Below are positions 15,830-26,243 of a stretch of 64,000 nucleotides of DNA, piece after piece. The notes below the pieces were generated by a model, which was not told the origin of the DNA, searched no databases, and saw only the letters and a program-made list of their open reading frames with translations. This stretch comes from Proteobacteria bacterium UBA2363 (GTDB lineage Bacteria > Pseudomonadota > Gammaproteobacteria > Xanthomonadales > UBA2363), in the NCBI GenBank assembly GCA_002344355.1, contig DDTN01000006.1, positions 71,907 to 135,906 on the forward strand, written 5' to 3'. Numbering within the stretch: the stretch's first letter is position 1; every line of letters begins with the position of its first letter. Position numbers and translations under genes: made by a program.

Positions 15830-16807
15830 TCAGGCGCCCTCGCCGTCGGACATGCGCTCGAGCTGGTCCAGCAGGTCCGCCAGCAGTCCGTCCCAGTAGC
15901 GCGCCTGGCCGAACCAGGGGAAAGCCGCAGGGAAGGCCGGATCGTTCCAGCGCCGCGCCAGCCAGGCGCTGAAATGCAGCAGGCGCAGGCTGCGCAGGGG
16001 TTCGACCAGGCGCCACTGCCGGGCGTCGAAATCGCGGAACAGGGTGTAGCCCTCGAGCAGGGCGTCGCGGCGGATCGCCTGGTCCTGGTCGCCGGCCAGC
16101 AGCATCCACAGGTCCTGGACCGCGGGCCCGGTCAGGCAGTCGTCGAGATCGACCACGCGCAGGTCGCCGTCGCGCAGCAGCAGGTTGCCGAGGTGGCAGT
16201 CGCCATGGAGGCGCAGGGTGGCCAGGGGGGCAAGGGCGTCGAACGCGGCTTCCGCGGCGCCCAGCAGGGCGTCGGCGACCTGCGCGAAGCGCGCTTCGAT
16301 CGCCGGCGGCAGCCAGCCGTTCTCGAGCAGGAAGCGCAGCGGCTCGCGGCCGTGGCTGGCCGGATCGAGCCGGCCGCGATGCAGGAACGGCCGGGTCGCG
16401 CCGATCGCGTGGATGCGGCCCAGCGTGCGCCCGAGCAGCTCCAGCGTGTCCAGATCGTCCGGCTCGGGCGCGTGGCCGCCGGCCACCGGGAACAGCGCGA
16501 AACGCCAGTCCTGGTGGTGGTGCAGCGAGGCGTCCCGGTGGACCAGGGGCGCGACCACGGGAAGTTCGGCGGCGGCCAGCTCCAGGGCGAACGCGTGTTC
16601 CTCGAGGATCGCCGGGTCGCTCCAGCGGCCGGGACGGTAGAACTTGGCCACCAGGGGCGCGGCATCGACGATGCCGACCCGGTACACGCGATTCTCGTAG
16701 CTGCCCAGGGCCAGCAGGCGACCGTCGCAGTCCAGTCCCAGGGACTCCACCGCGTCGAGCACGGCCTCCGGCCCGAGGCCCGCGTAGGGTGTGTCCGGCC
16801 CGCTCAT
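15830..16807 (-). CDS. srkA: SrkA-like stress-response serine/threonine kinase
   Basis: A 325-residue member of the APH/choline-kinase-like YihE (RdoA/SrkA) family. The N-lobe has RLLALGSYENRVYRVGIVD and a lysine in PLVAKFYRPGRW. The catalytic loop is LRLHGDCHLGNLLL (Asp/Asn), followed by VVDLDDCLTGPAVQDLWML with the metal-binding Asp. In E. coli SrkA counteracts envelope and MazF-related stress death. ATG overlaps the stop of the upstream methyltransferase gene (ATGA), so the two form an operon. The symbol rests on family resemblance. Confidence 0.88.
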   Translation of the reverse strand: MSGPDTPYAGLGPEAVLDAVESLGLDCDGRLLALGSYENRVYRVGIVDAAPLVAKFYRPGRWSDPAILEEHAFALELAAAELPVVAPLVHRDASLHHHQDWRFALFPVAGGHAPEPDDLDTLELLGRTLGRIHAIGATRPFLHRGRLDPASHGREPLRFLLENGWLPPAIEARFAQVADALLGAAEAAFDALAPLATLRLHGDCHLGNLLLRDGDLRVVDLDDCLTGPAVQDLWMLLAGDQDQAIRRDALLEGYTLFRDFDARQWRLVEPLRSLRLLHFSAWLARRWNDPAFPAAFPWFGQARYWDGLLADLLDQLERMSDGEGA

Positions 16808-17433
16808 CGCCGGCCGAACAGGCCGCGGCGCGGCGCCGGCGCGACCTCCAGGGCGACCGCGAGGCCGGCCGCGTCGGGCAGCAGCCAGCAGTGGCTGCCG
16901 GCCTGCACCAGGCCGGCGTCCGCGAACGCCCGCCGGTACCAGTCAGCCGGCCGGGCATGGAAGCCGTCCAGGTCGCCCTCGACCTCGTCCTCGGCGCAGT
17001 AGGTCTCCAGCCAGGCCGCGCCATGGCCGTTGGCCACCAGGCCGGGCAGGCCGGCGCGCAGTTCGGCGTCGTCCAGGTAGTGCAGGACGTCGGCGCAGAC
17101 CACCAGGTCGAAGCCGGCATCGAAGCGCAGGCCGGACAGGTCCCGGAAGCGCGCCATGTGCAGGTTGCGGCTGCGCCCGAAGCGCTCGACGGCGTAGCCG
17201 CTGCTGTCCAGCCCCAGGTACTCGACGCCCGGCCGCAACCGGCGCAGCGGCGCCCGCCAGGCGCCCTCGCCGCAACCGACATCCAGCACGCTGGCCAGCG
17301 GCCGGCCCAGGTGGTACTCGGCGCAGGCCACCGCCAGCGCGACCTTGCGCGTCAGGGTCGCGGCGCGGTTGATGCCGTGCCGCCGGTACCAGCGGTCGAA
17401 GTAGTCGCGGTCGTAGCGCTTGCCGTCGGCCAT
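16804..17433 (-). CDS. SAM-dependent methyltransferase
   Basis: A 209-residue class I methyltransferase. Motif I is VLDVGCGEGAW (about residue 50), motif II includes YLGLDSS, and the post-motif DLVVCADVLHYLDD is typical of the family. The N-terminal YDRDYFDRWYRR is reminiscent of small-molecule methyltransferases annotated as tellurite-resistance or TehB-like, but the substrate is not deducible. The start at ATG 17433 gives the canonical length; the frame runs far upstream as a shadow of the opposite-strand TatT gene. It is coupled to the srkA-like kinase. Confidence 0.85.
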   Translation of the reverse strand: MADGKRYDRDYFDRWYRRHGINRAATLTRKVALAVACAEYHLGRPLASVLDVGCGEGAWRAPLRRLRPGVEYLGLDSSGYAVERFGRSRNLHMARFRDLSGLRFDAGFDLVVCADVLHYLDDAELRAGLPGLVANGHGAAWLETYCAEDEVEGDLDGFHARPADWYRRAFADAGLVQAGSHCWLLPDAAGLAVALEVAPAPRRGLFGRR

Positions 17434-17595
17434 TGCGGCAGTGTCACGTGAGCGCGCGCGAATGCCAAGCGCGCCGGATCCGCGCTTGCTGGAATCGTCG
17501 CTGACCGGGGTCGTCGCCGGGGTCACGGACCGTTCGCCGCCAGACGCTAGACTGGGCGCCCCCTCGTCGTCCGGGTCCGTCCTGGCCACCGCCCC

Positions 17596-18456
17596 ATGCC
17601 CAAGCAAGCCGTCACCGCCGTCGCCCTTGCCCTGGCCGTCCTGCTGCTGCAGGGCTGCGCCGCCGTGGTCGGACGCGCGACCTCGAACCTGGCCGGCAAC
17701 CTCAGCGCCGGCATCGAGAACCACGACGACCCGGAGACCGTGGCCACCGCGCTGCCGGCCTACCTGCTGATGCTGGACGGCCTGATCGAGGGCAGCCCGG
17801 ACAATCCCGGACTGCTGATCGCCGGCGCGCGCCTGTACGGCGTCTACGCCGGCGTGTTCGTCGAGCAGCCGGCGCGCGCCCGGCGCCTGGCGCGCCGCGC
17901 CTACGACTACGCCGGCCGCGCGTTCTGCCCGGGACATCCGGGCATCTGCGCCTCGCGCGGCCAGCCGTTCGAGACGTTCGAGGCGCAGGTCGCGCAGCTC
18001 CCGGCCAGGGACCTCGAGGCCCTGTACGCCTACGCCGCCGCCTGGGCCGGCATGATCCAGGCCGACAGCGGCGACTGGGCGCTGATCGCCGAGATCCCCA
18101 AGGTCGACGCCCTGCTGCGCCGGGTGGTCGAGCTGGATCCCGCGCACGCCGGCGGCCAGCCGTGGCTGTACCTGGGCGTGCTGGCGACCCTGCTGCCGCC
18201 CGCCTATGGCGGCAGGCCCGAGGACGGCCAGGCCCATTTCGAGCGGGCCCTGGCCCTGTCCGGGGGCCGCAACCAGATGGCCCGCGTGCTGTACGCGCAG
18301 CACTACACCCGCCTGGTGTTCGACCGCGGACTGCACGACCGCCTGGTCGCCGAGGTGCTGACCGCCGATCCCCGCGCGCCCGGCCTGACCCTGGTCAACG
18401 TGCTGGCGCAGCAACGCGCCGCCGAACTGCGCGACAGCGCCGACGACTACTTCTGA
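17596..18456 (+). CDS. TRAP-transporter-associated lipoprotein TatT
   Basis: A 286-residue lipoprotein with lipobox LLLQGC (Cys about residue 21) and a helical TPR-like body (PAYLLMLDGLIEGSPDNPGLLIAGARLYGVYAG...). TatT proteins form trimers in the periplasm that bind the substrate-binding P subunit; the family was described in Treponema. Directly downstream genes encode the P, Q and M subunits, so this is a four-gene TRAP operon. A TAGACT -10-like box lies about 43 nt upstream. Confidence 0.9.
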   Translation: MPKQAVTAVALALAVLLLQGCAAVVGRATSNLAGNLSAGIENHDDPETVATALPAYLLMLDGLIEGSPDNPGLLIAGARLYGVYAGVFVEQPARARRLARRAYDYAGRAFCPGHPGICASRGQPFETFEAQVAQLPARDLEALYAYAAAWAGMIQADSGDWALIAEIPKVDALLRRVVELDPAHAGGQPWLYLGVLATLLPPAYGGRPEDGQAHFERALALSGGRNQMARVLYAQHYTRLVFDRGLHDRLVAEVLTADPRAPGLTLVNVLAQQRAAELRDSADDYF

Positions 18457-18478
18457 ACTGGCAACGAAAGGAGCCCGG

Positions 18479-19483
18479 ATGAACCGCTTTTCGACCCTGC
18501 TGGCCGTGCTGCTCGCACTGGCCGGTACGCCGGCCCTGGCCGAGACCGTGTTCAAGGTCGCCACCCTGGCCCCCGAGGGCACCGCCTGGATGCGCGAGAT
18601 GCGCGCCGCCGGCGAGGCCGTAAAGACCCGCACCGAGGGCCGGGTCTCGTTCCGCTTCTATCCCGGTGGCGTGATGGGCAACGACGCCACCGTGCTGCGC
18701 AAGATGCGGGTCGGCCAGCTCAACGGCGGCGCCTTCACCGGCAGCGAACTTTCCAGCGTCTACCCGGACACCATGATCTACGGGCTGCCGTTCCTGTTCC
18801 GCAACCATGCCGAGGTCGAGGCGGTGCGCGCGCGCATGGATCCGCTGATCGTCCAGGGCCTGGCCGAGCGCGGCTTCGTCGCGGTCGGCATCACCGGCGG
18901 CGGCTTCGCCTACCTGCTCGGCACGCGGCCCATCCGCGGCCGCGACGACCTGGTGCGCGGCAAGGCCTGGGTACCGCAGGGCGACATCATTTCCGAGGTC
19001 ACCTACGCCGAGGCCGGCGTCAATCCGGTGCCGCTGTCGATCGCCGACGTCTACACCGGCCTGCAGACCGGCCTGGTCGACACCGTCGCCAACACCCCGT
19101 CCGGCACCCTGGCGTTCCAGTGGCACACCCGGGTGCGCCACCTGGTCGACATGCCGATCGCCTACATCGTCGGCGTGCTGGTGCTCGACAAACGCAGCTT
19201 CGACCGCCTGGACGCAGCGGACCAGGCGATCGTCCACGCGGAAATGGCGGCCGGCATCGAGCGGCTGGACGCCCAGACCCGGCGCGACAACGAGGCGGCG
19301 CGCGAGGCCCTGCGCGGCGAGGGCATCGAATTCTTCCAGCCCAATGCCGAGGAGCTCGCCTACTGGCAGGGCATCGGCGAGCGGGCCGCGGCGCGCCTGA
19401 TGGAGCGCGAGGCGTTCTCGCGGGCCAACTACGACGCGATGATGGCGGCGCTGGCGGCGGCGCGTACCGCGTCCGGCGGCTGA
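18479..19483 (+). CDS. TRAP transporter substrate-binding protein (DctP family)
   Basis: A 334-residue periplasmic protein with a signal peptide ending PALA-ET (about residue 21). The DctP fold is shown by FKVATLAPEGTAWM, RVSFRFYPGGVMGND, the signature region YGLPFLFRN and SIADVYTGLQTGLVDTVANTPSG. It captures an organic acid or related solute and presents it to the QM permease. The substrate cannot be read from sequence; partnership with TatT suggests a hydrophobic or unusual ligand. The start follows an AAAGGAG site. Confidence 0.92.
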   Translation: MNRFSTLLAVLLALAGTPALAETVFKVATLAPEGTAWMREMRAAGEAVKTRTEGRVSFRFYPGGVMGNDATVLRKMRVGQLNGGAFTGSELSSVYPDTMIYGLPFLFRNHAEVEAVRARMDPLIVQGLAERGFVAVGITGGGFAYLLGTRPIRGRDDLVRGKAWVPQGDIISEVTYAEAGVNPVPLSIADVYTGLQTGLVDTVANTPSGTLAFQWHTRVRHLVDMPIAYIVGVLVLDKRSFDRLDAADQAIVHAEMAAGIERLDAQTRRDNEAAREALRGEGIEFFQPNAEELAYWQGIGERAAARLMEREAFSRANYDAMMAALAAARTASGG

Positions 19484-20004
19484 TGCCGGGGACCGGCTCG
19501 CGCTGGCGCTGGCTGCACCGGGCCGAGGACCTGGTGCTGGCGCTCCTGCTCGCCCTGCTGGTGCTGCTGGCGGTGCTGCAGATCGTCCTGCGCACGGTGT
19601 TCGACACCGGCCTGCTCTGGCTCGACCCGCTGCTGCGCGCCCTGGTGCTGTGGGTGGCGATGCTCGGCGCCATGGTGGCGGCGCGCGAGGGGCGGCACAT
19701 CGGCATGGACCTTGCCGGCCGCCTGCTGCCCCCGCTGCCGGCGCGGATCGCGCGCCTGCTGTCCTGGGGCTTCGCCGCGGCGGTGTCCGGCCTGCTCGCC
19801 TGGCAGGCCGCCCGGATGGTCGCCGACGAGCGGGCCATGGGCACGCTGGCGTTCGCGCAGGTGCCGGTCTGGTGGGTGCAGGCGATCCTGCCGGTGGCCT
19901 TCGCGGTGATCGCCCTGCGTCTCGCGCTGGGGGCCCTGGCGCCGCCCCGGCCCGCCGGCGGCGATCCGGCCGCCACCGGCCTCGACCCGGCTGCGCCGCG
20001 GTGA
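19483..20004 (+). CDS. TRAP transporter small permease (DctQ family)
   Basis: A 173-residue protein with four membrane helices. The conserved run begins at LRTVFDTGLLWLDPLLRALVLW and continues with the glycine-Ala segment and the REGRHIGMD motif found in DctQ proteins. ATG overlaps the DctP stop (TGATG), and its own stop overlaps the GTG of the large permease, so the stoichiometry is set by coupling. It is a partner of the M subunit in sodium-driven uptake. Confidence 0.9.
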   Translation: MPGTGSRWRWLHRAEDLVLALLLALLVLLAVLQIVLRTVFDTGLLWLDPLLRALVLWVAMLGAMVAAREGRHIGMDLAGRLLPPLPARIARLLSWGFAAAVSGLLAWQAARMVADERAMGTLAFAQVPVWWVQAILPVAFAVIALRLALGALAPPRPAGGDPAATGLDPAAPR

Positions 20005-21284
20005 CCCTCGCGCCGTTCACCGTGCTGCTCGCGCTGCTGGCCCTGGTCGGCGCGCCGCTGTTCGCGGTGATCGCCGCGGTCGCCTTCTGGGGCTTCCACC
20101 GCGAGGGCCTGGACCTCTCGATCGTCGCCATCGAGTTCTACCGGCTGGCCGACATGCCGGTGCTGGTCGCCATCCCGCTGTTCACGCTGGCCGGCTACCT
20201 GCTGGGCGAGAGCGGCGCGCCGCGCCGGCTGGTGCGCCTGTCCGACGCCCTGCTGGGCTGGCTGCCGGGCGGCCTGGCGATGGTCGCGCTGTTCATCTGC
20301 GCGCTGTTCACGGCCTTCACGGGCGCCTCCGGCGTCACCATCGTGGCGATGGGTGCGCTGCTCTACCCGGCCCTGCGGCACGCCGGTTACGAGCGGCGCT
20401 TCAACCTCGGCCTGATCACCACGTCGGGGAGCCTGGGCCTGCTGCTGGCCCCGGCGCTGCCGCTGATCCTGTACGCCGTCGTGGCCCAGCAGTTCGGCAC
20501 CACGCCGCCGGTCGGCGTCGACGAGATGTTCCGGGCCGGGCTGCTGCCCGCCCTGCTGATGGTGCTGATGCTCGGCGTCTACGCCTGGTGGCACGGCCGC
20601 CGCCTGCCAAAGCCGCAGGCGGCCGCGAGCCTGGCGGAGATCCGGGCGGCGCTGCGCGACGCGGCCTGGGAGCTGCCGTTGCCGGTGGTCGTGCTGGGCG
20701 GCATCTACGCCGGGTTCTTCGCGGCCTCGGAGGCGGCGGCGGTGACCATCGCCTGGGTGCTGCTGGTCACCGTGGCGATCCGCCGCGAGGTGCCGCTGCG
20801 GGCGCTGCCCCGGGTGATGCGCGAGTCGATGGTCCTGGTCGGCGCGATCCTGCTGATCTTCGGGGTCTCGCTGGCGTTCACCAACTACCTGGTCGACGCC
20901 GAGGTGCCGTCGCGCCTGTTCGAGGCGATCCGCGAGCGGATCGACAGCAAGCTCGCCTTCCTGCTGTTGCTCAACCTCTTCCTGCTGCTGCTGGGCATGC
21001 TGCTCGACATCTTCTCGGCGACCGTGATCATGGTGCCGATCCTGCTGCCGGTGGCGCTCGGCTACGGCATCGATCCGGTGCACCTGGGCATCATCTTCCT
21101 GGCCAACCTGCAGCTGGGCTACTTCACGCCGCCGGTCGGCATGAACCTGTTCATCGCCAGCTACCGGTTCAACGAGCCGATCTGGTCGCTGGTCCGGGCC
21201 TGCCTGCCGTTCTTCGCCATCCTGCTGGCCGCGGTGCTGGTGATCACCTACGTGCCCTGGCTGTCGCTGGCGCTGGTGCGCTGA
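20001..21284 (+). CDS. TRAP transporter large permease (DctM family)
   Basis: A 427-residue, about 12-helix transporter of the ion-transporter superfamily. GTG 20001 overlaps the DctQ stop (GTGA) and gives the canonical DctM length; the frame upstream is shadow. Recognisable motifs are ADMPVLVAIPLFTLAGYLLG near the N-terminus, TGASGVTIVAMG, FAASEAAAVTIAW and the end segment LANLQLGYFTPPVGMNLF. It catalyses sodium-coupled import of the ligand delivered by DctP. Confidence 0.95.
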   Translation: MTLAPFTVLLALLALVGAPLFAVIAAVAFWGFHREGLDLSIVAIEFYRLADMPVLVAIPLFTLAGYLLGESGAPRRLVRLSDALLGWLPGGLAMVALFICALFTAFTGASGVTIVAMGALLYPALRHAGYERRFNLGLITTSGSLGLLLAPALPLILYAVVAQQFGTTPPVGVDEMFRAGLLPALLMVLMLGVYAWWHGRRLPKPQAAASLAEIRAALRDAAWELPLPVVVLGGIYAGFFAASEAAAVTIAWVLLVTVAIRREVPLRALPRVMRESMVLVGAILLIFGVSLAFTNYLVDAEVPSRLFEAIRERIDSKLAFLLLLNLFLLLLGMLLDIFSATVIMVPILLPVALGYGIDPVHLGIIFLANLQLGYFTPPVGMNLFIASYRFNEPIWSLVRACLPFFAILLAAVLVITYVPWLSLALVR

Positions 21285-21362
21285 GCGGGCGGAGGACCGG
21301 CTCCGCCATCGCCGCGGCGGCCGGGCGACCCGCAGGGCCGGCCCCCGGCCGTTCGTTCGCCG

Positions 21363-22640
21363 TCAGACCGCCCGCAGGTGGCGGCGCGCGGCGGTTCCGC
21401 TGTCCGCCGCGGCGATGAAGTCGCGAACCTGCGGGTAGACGCTCTGGCGCCAGCGCCGGCCGCTGAAGATGCCGTAGTGGCCGGCGCCCTCGACCGTGAT
21501 GTGCTGCCGGCGTGCCGGATCGATGCCGACGCACAGGTCGTGCGCGGCGCGCGTCTGGCCGGGCCCGGAGATGTCGTCGAGCTCGCCTTCGATGGTCAGC
21601 AGCGAGGTGTCGGAGATCGCCTCGGGCGCCACCCGCTCGCCGCGCACCTGCCACATGCCGCGCGGCAGCAGGTGCTGCTGGAAGACGATGCGGATGCAGT
21701 CCAGGTAGTACTCCGCGGGCATGTCCAGGACGGCGTTGTACTCGTCGTAGAAGCGCCGGTGCGACTCGGCGTCGTCCAGGTCGCCGCGCAGCAGGTCCTG
21801 GTAGAAGTCCCAGTGCGAGTTGATGTGGCGGCCCGGGTTCATGGCGATGAATCCGGCATGCTGCAGGAATCCCGGGTAGACCCGGCGGCCGCGGCCGGGG
21901 TAGTTGGCCGGCACCTCGTGGATCAGCTGGGTCTCGAACCAGCTCATCGGCCGGTTGGTGGCGAGGTCGTTGACCTGGGTCGGGCTCTGCCGGGTGTCGA
22001 TGGGCCCGCCCATGAGGGTAACGCTGCGCGGCAGCGCCTCGCCGCTGGCGGCCATCAGCGACAGCGCGGCCAGCACCGGTACGGTCGGCTGGCACACCGA
22101 GATCACGTGCAGGCGCGAGGCGCCGATGTGCGCGATGAACCCTCGGATGTAGTCGACGTAGTCGTCGAGGGTGAACGCCCCCTGCTCGACCGGCACCATG
22201 CGGGCATCGATCCAGTCGGTGATGAACACCTTGTGGTCGGGCAGCAGGGTGCGCACGGTATCGCGCAGCAGGGTGCTGTGGTGGCCGGACAGCGGCGCCA
22301 CCACCAGCACCACCGGGTCCTGCTTCAGGCCGTCGATGATCCGCGCGTCGTCGCTGAAGCGCTTGAAGCGCAGCAGCCGGCAGAACGGCCGCGCCATGGC
22401 GACCTGCTCGACGACCGGGATCCGCACGCCCTGGGTCTCGACGCTGTGGATGCCGAACTCTGGCTTCTCGTAGTCCTTGCCGATCCTGTACAGCAGCTCG
22501 TAGCCGGCGGCCAGGCGGGCGGCGCCCGGCAGGTTGGCCAGCCAGCTGCCGCGGGCGGTGAACATGCGCGCCCCGGCCTCGGCCAGGTAGGTGACCGGGC
22601 CCATCAGGGCGCGATTGAATTCATGGAGCTGGTAGAGCAT
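21363..22640 (-). CDS. phaZ: intracellular polyhydroxyalkanoate depolymerase
   Basis: A 425-residue alpha/beta-hydrolase of the intracellular PhaZ family. The nucleophile is the cysteine in SVCQPTVPVLAA (about residue 183), in place of the usual lipase Ser, as in Cupriavidus PhaZ1. Asp and His follow in IEGELDDISGPGQT and VEGAGHYGIFSGRRW. It mobilises stored PHB to oligomers or monomers in the cytosol. The start is ATG 22640. No phaC or phasin gene is in the window, so polymer synthesis would have to be encoded elsewhere. Confidence 0.92.
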   Translation of the reverse strand: MLYQLHEFNRALMGPVTYLAEAGARMFTARGSWLANLPGAARLAAGYELLYRIGKDYEKPEFGIHSVETQGVRIPVVEQVAMARPFCRLLRFKRFSDDARIIDGLKQDPVVLVVAPLSGHHSTLLRDTVRTLLPDHKVFITDWIDARMVPVEQGAFTLDDYVDYIRGFIAHIGASRLHVISVCQPTVPVLAALSLMAASGEALPRSVTLMGGPIDTRQSPTQVNDLATNRPMSWFETQLIHEVPANYPGRGRRVYPGFLQHAGFIAMNPGRHINSHWDFYQDLLRGDLDDAESHRRFYDEYNAVLDMPAEYYLDCIRIVFQQHLLPRGMWQVRGERVAPEAISDTSLLTIEGELDDISGPGQTRAAHDLCVGIDPARRQHITVEGAGHYGIFSGRRWRQSVYPQVRDFIAAADSGTAARRHLRAV

Positions 22641-22803
22641 GGCGGGATCCTGCGGGCACGGCCCGTGTTGCAGTGCAATACGGGCGAGCATAACCGCTTT
22701 TCCCGGCCGCCGACGTGACCGTGGCCCGGGCGCCCGGGCATTCACCGCAGGGGTCGCCGTGGCGGGGCGGGGCGGTGCCGGGTTCCGGCCCGACCGGGCG
22801 TGC

Positions 22804-23886
22804 TCAGGCGGCCAGCCGGCGCTTCCACTCCCGCGCCATCACCACCACCAGGGTCACCACGGTGAGCGGGATCACCACCGTGGTCATCACGAAGGTGTAC
22901 TCGTCCAGGGCATCGTGGTCCTGGGCGTACAGGATGAGGTAGGTGGTGTAGGCGATGTAGTAGCCGAAGAACAGGCCGCCTTCCCAGCGCGCGATCATGT
23001 GCCGCGTGAACAGGATCGGCAGGCAGGCGATCGCCGCCACCACCATCACCTGGATGTCGAAGGTGAGCAGGGACCGGGCCACTTCCAGGCCCCCCGGGGT
23101 CAGCGCGGCGGCGACGCCGGCGACGCCGAGCAGGTTGAACACGTTGGAGCCGACGATGTTGCCGACCGCGATGTCGCGCTCGCCGCGCAGCGCGGCGATG
23201 ATCGAGGTCGCGATCTCGGGCAGGGAGGTGCCGGCCGCGACGATGGTCAGGCCGATCACCAGCTCGCTCACCCCGAGCCAGCGCGCGAAGGTGATCGCCG
23301 CGTCGACCAGCCAGTTGGAGCCCAGCACGAGCATGGCCAGGCCGGCCAGGATGGCCAGCACCTGCACGCTGCGCAGCCGCATCGGGCCCTTCTCGTCGGG
23401 GTCGGGCAGCTCCGCCTCCACCGCCGCCGCCTCCCTGCCGTTGCGGCGCGCCAGCCACACCAGCATGGCCAGGTAGACGCCCAGCAGCAGCACCAGCACC
23501 AATCCTTCGACGCGCAGCAGCCGGCCGTCCAGGGCGAATGCCGTGAACAGCAGCGACACGCCGATCATGATCGGCACCTCGCGCTTGACCACCTCGCGCT
23601 TGACCACCAGCGGCGCGACCAGCGCGGTCAGGCCGAGGATGGCAAGGACGTTGAAGATGTTGCTGCCGACCACGTTGCCCATCACCAGGTCGGGTTTGCC
23701 TTCGATGGCGCCCTTGATGGCCACCGCGAACTCCGGGGCGCTGGTGCCCAGCGCGACCACGGTCAGGCCGACCACGAGCGGCGAGATGCCCAGCGCCAGG
23801 GCCAGGCGCGACGCGCCGCGCACCATCAGTTCGGCGCCGGCCACCAGCAGCACCAGGCCGGCGGCGAAGGACAGGAAGGCCATCAT
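22804..23886 (-). CDS. calcium/sodium antiporter (CaCA family, YrbG-like)
   Basis: A 360-residue protein with ten or so membrane helices and the two inverted alpha repeats of the family: VALGTSAPEFAVAIKG (about residue 47) and VAAGTSLPEIATSIIA (about 215), plus GNVVGSNIFNVLAILG and GNIVGSNVFNLLGVAG. It exchanges cytosolic Ca2+ for Na+ or H+ across the inner membrane. An additional C-terminal hydrophobic pair (about 300-355) is longer than in E. coli YrbG. VVKREVVKREV near residue 95 is a short local duplication. Confidence 0.93.
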   Translation of the reverse strand: MMAFLSFAAGLVLLVAGAELMVRGASRLALALGISPLVVGLTVVALGTSAPEFAVAIKGAIEGKPDLVMGNVVGSNIFNVLAILGLTALVAPLVVKREVVKREVPIMIGVSLLFTAFALDGRLLRVEGLVLVLLLGVYLAMLVWLARRNGREAAAVEAELPDPDEKGPMRLRSVQVLAILAGLAMLVLGSNWLVDAAITFARWLGVSELVIGLTIVAAGTSLPEIATSIIAALRGERDIAVGNIVGSNVFNLLGVAGVAAALTPGGLEVARSLLTFDIQVMVVAAIACLPILFTRHMIARWEGGLFFGYYIAYTTYLILYAQDHDALDEYTFVMTTVVIPLTVVTLVVVMAREWKRRLAA

Positions 23887-23892
23887 CGCCGG

Positions 23893-25638
<1,746 letters not shown>

Positions 25639-25768
25639 GGCGGGGAATCCGGGGCAGGGCGGCCGGGTCGGCGCCGGCAGGCCGGCAATGATAGCCTGCG
25701 TGCGCACCCCGCCGGCGGTCGCCGGTGCCCGGATCCGGGCGTCCGTTCACCCAGCTCAGGCCGCACCC

Positions 25769-26221
25769 ATGACCTACCTGTGGACCAAGTCGCTGCACCT
25801 GCTGTTCGTGATCGCCTGGATGGCGGCCGTCTTCTACCTGCCGCGCATCCTGGTGAACATGGTCGAGGCGACCGGCGAGGGCGTCGCGGTACGCGATCGC
25901 CTGGCCCTGATGGGCAGGCGCCTGTACCGCTTCGGGCACCTGATGTTCGGACTGGCCCTGGTCGCCGGACTGCCGCTCTGGCTGGGGTTCCGGATCGATC
26001 CGGCCTGGTTCCCGCCGGTCGCCGCCAGCGGCGGCTGGATGCACGCCAAGCTGGCCCTGGTGGCGGTGCTCCTGGCCTATTTCATCTGGAGCGGACGGCT
26101 GCTGCGGCGCGCCGCGGCAGGGGGCGCCCTGCCGGCCCCAGGTCGCCTGCGCCTGCTGAACGAGTTGCCGGTGTTCGTGCTGCTGGCGATCATCTGGCTG
26201 GTGCTGGCAAAGCCGTTCTGA
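25769..26221 (+). CDS. hemJ: HemJ-like protoporphyrinogen IX oxidase (CopD/UPF0093 family)
   Basis: A 150-residue protein with four membrane helices. The N-terminal signature YLWTKSLHLLFVIAWMAAVFYLPRILV contains the conserved histidine (about residue 10) and Arg. A second conserved region is GGWMHAKLALVAVLLAY with the catalytic Lys. HemJ oxidises protoporphyrinogen IX to protoporphyrin IX in the inner membrane; it replaces HemG/HemY in many proteobacteria. It is divergent from the helicase gene. Confidence 0.85.
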   Translation: MTYLWTKSLHLLFVIAWMAAVFYLPRILVNMVEATGEGVAVRDRLALMGRRLYRFGHLMFGLALVAGLPLWLGFRIDPAWFPPVAASGGWMHAKLALVAVLLAYFIWSGRLLRRAAAGGALPAPGRLRLLNELPVFVLLAIIWLVLAKPF

Positions 26222-26243
26222 GCCGGGGCCGGGCGCGACCGTG

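Noticed and set aside
13799..17002. + strand open frame of 1067 codons antisense to the diguanylate cyclase and srkA-like genes
   Set aside because: Composition is Arg/Gln/Ala/Gly/His-rich with no motifs; it results from high GC on the opposite strand of real genes with clear family signatures.
25639..25707. ATG 25707 as start of the DEAD-box helicase
   Set aside because: A TATCAT -10 lies between it and TTG 25638, and the extra residues do not resemble helicase N-termini.
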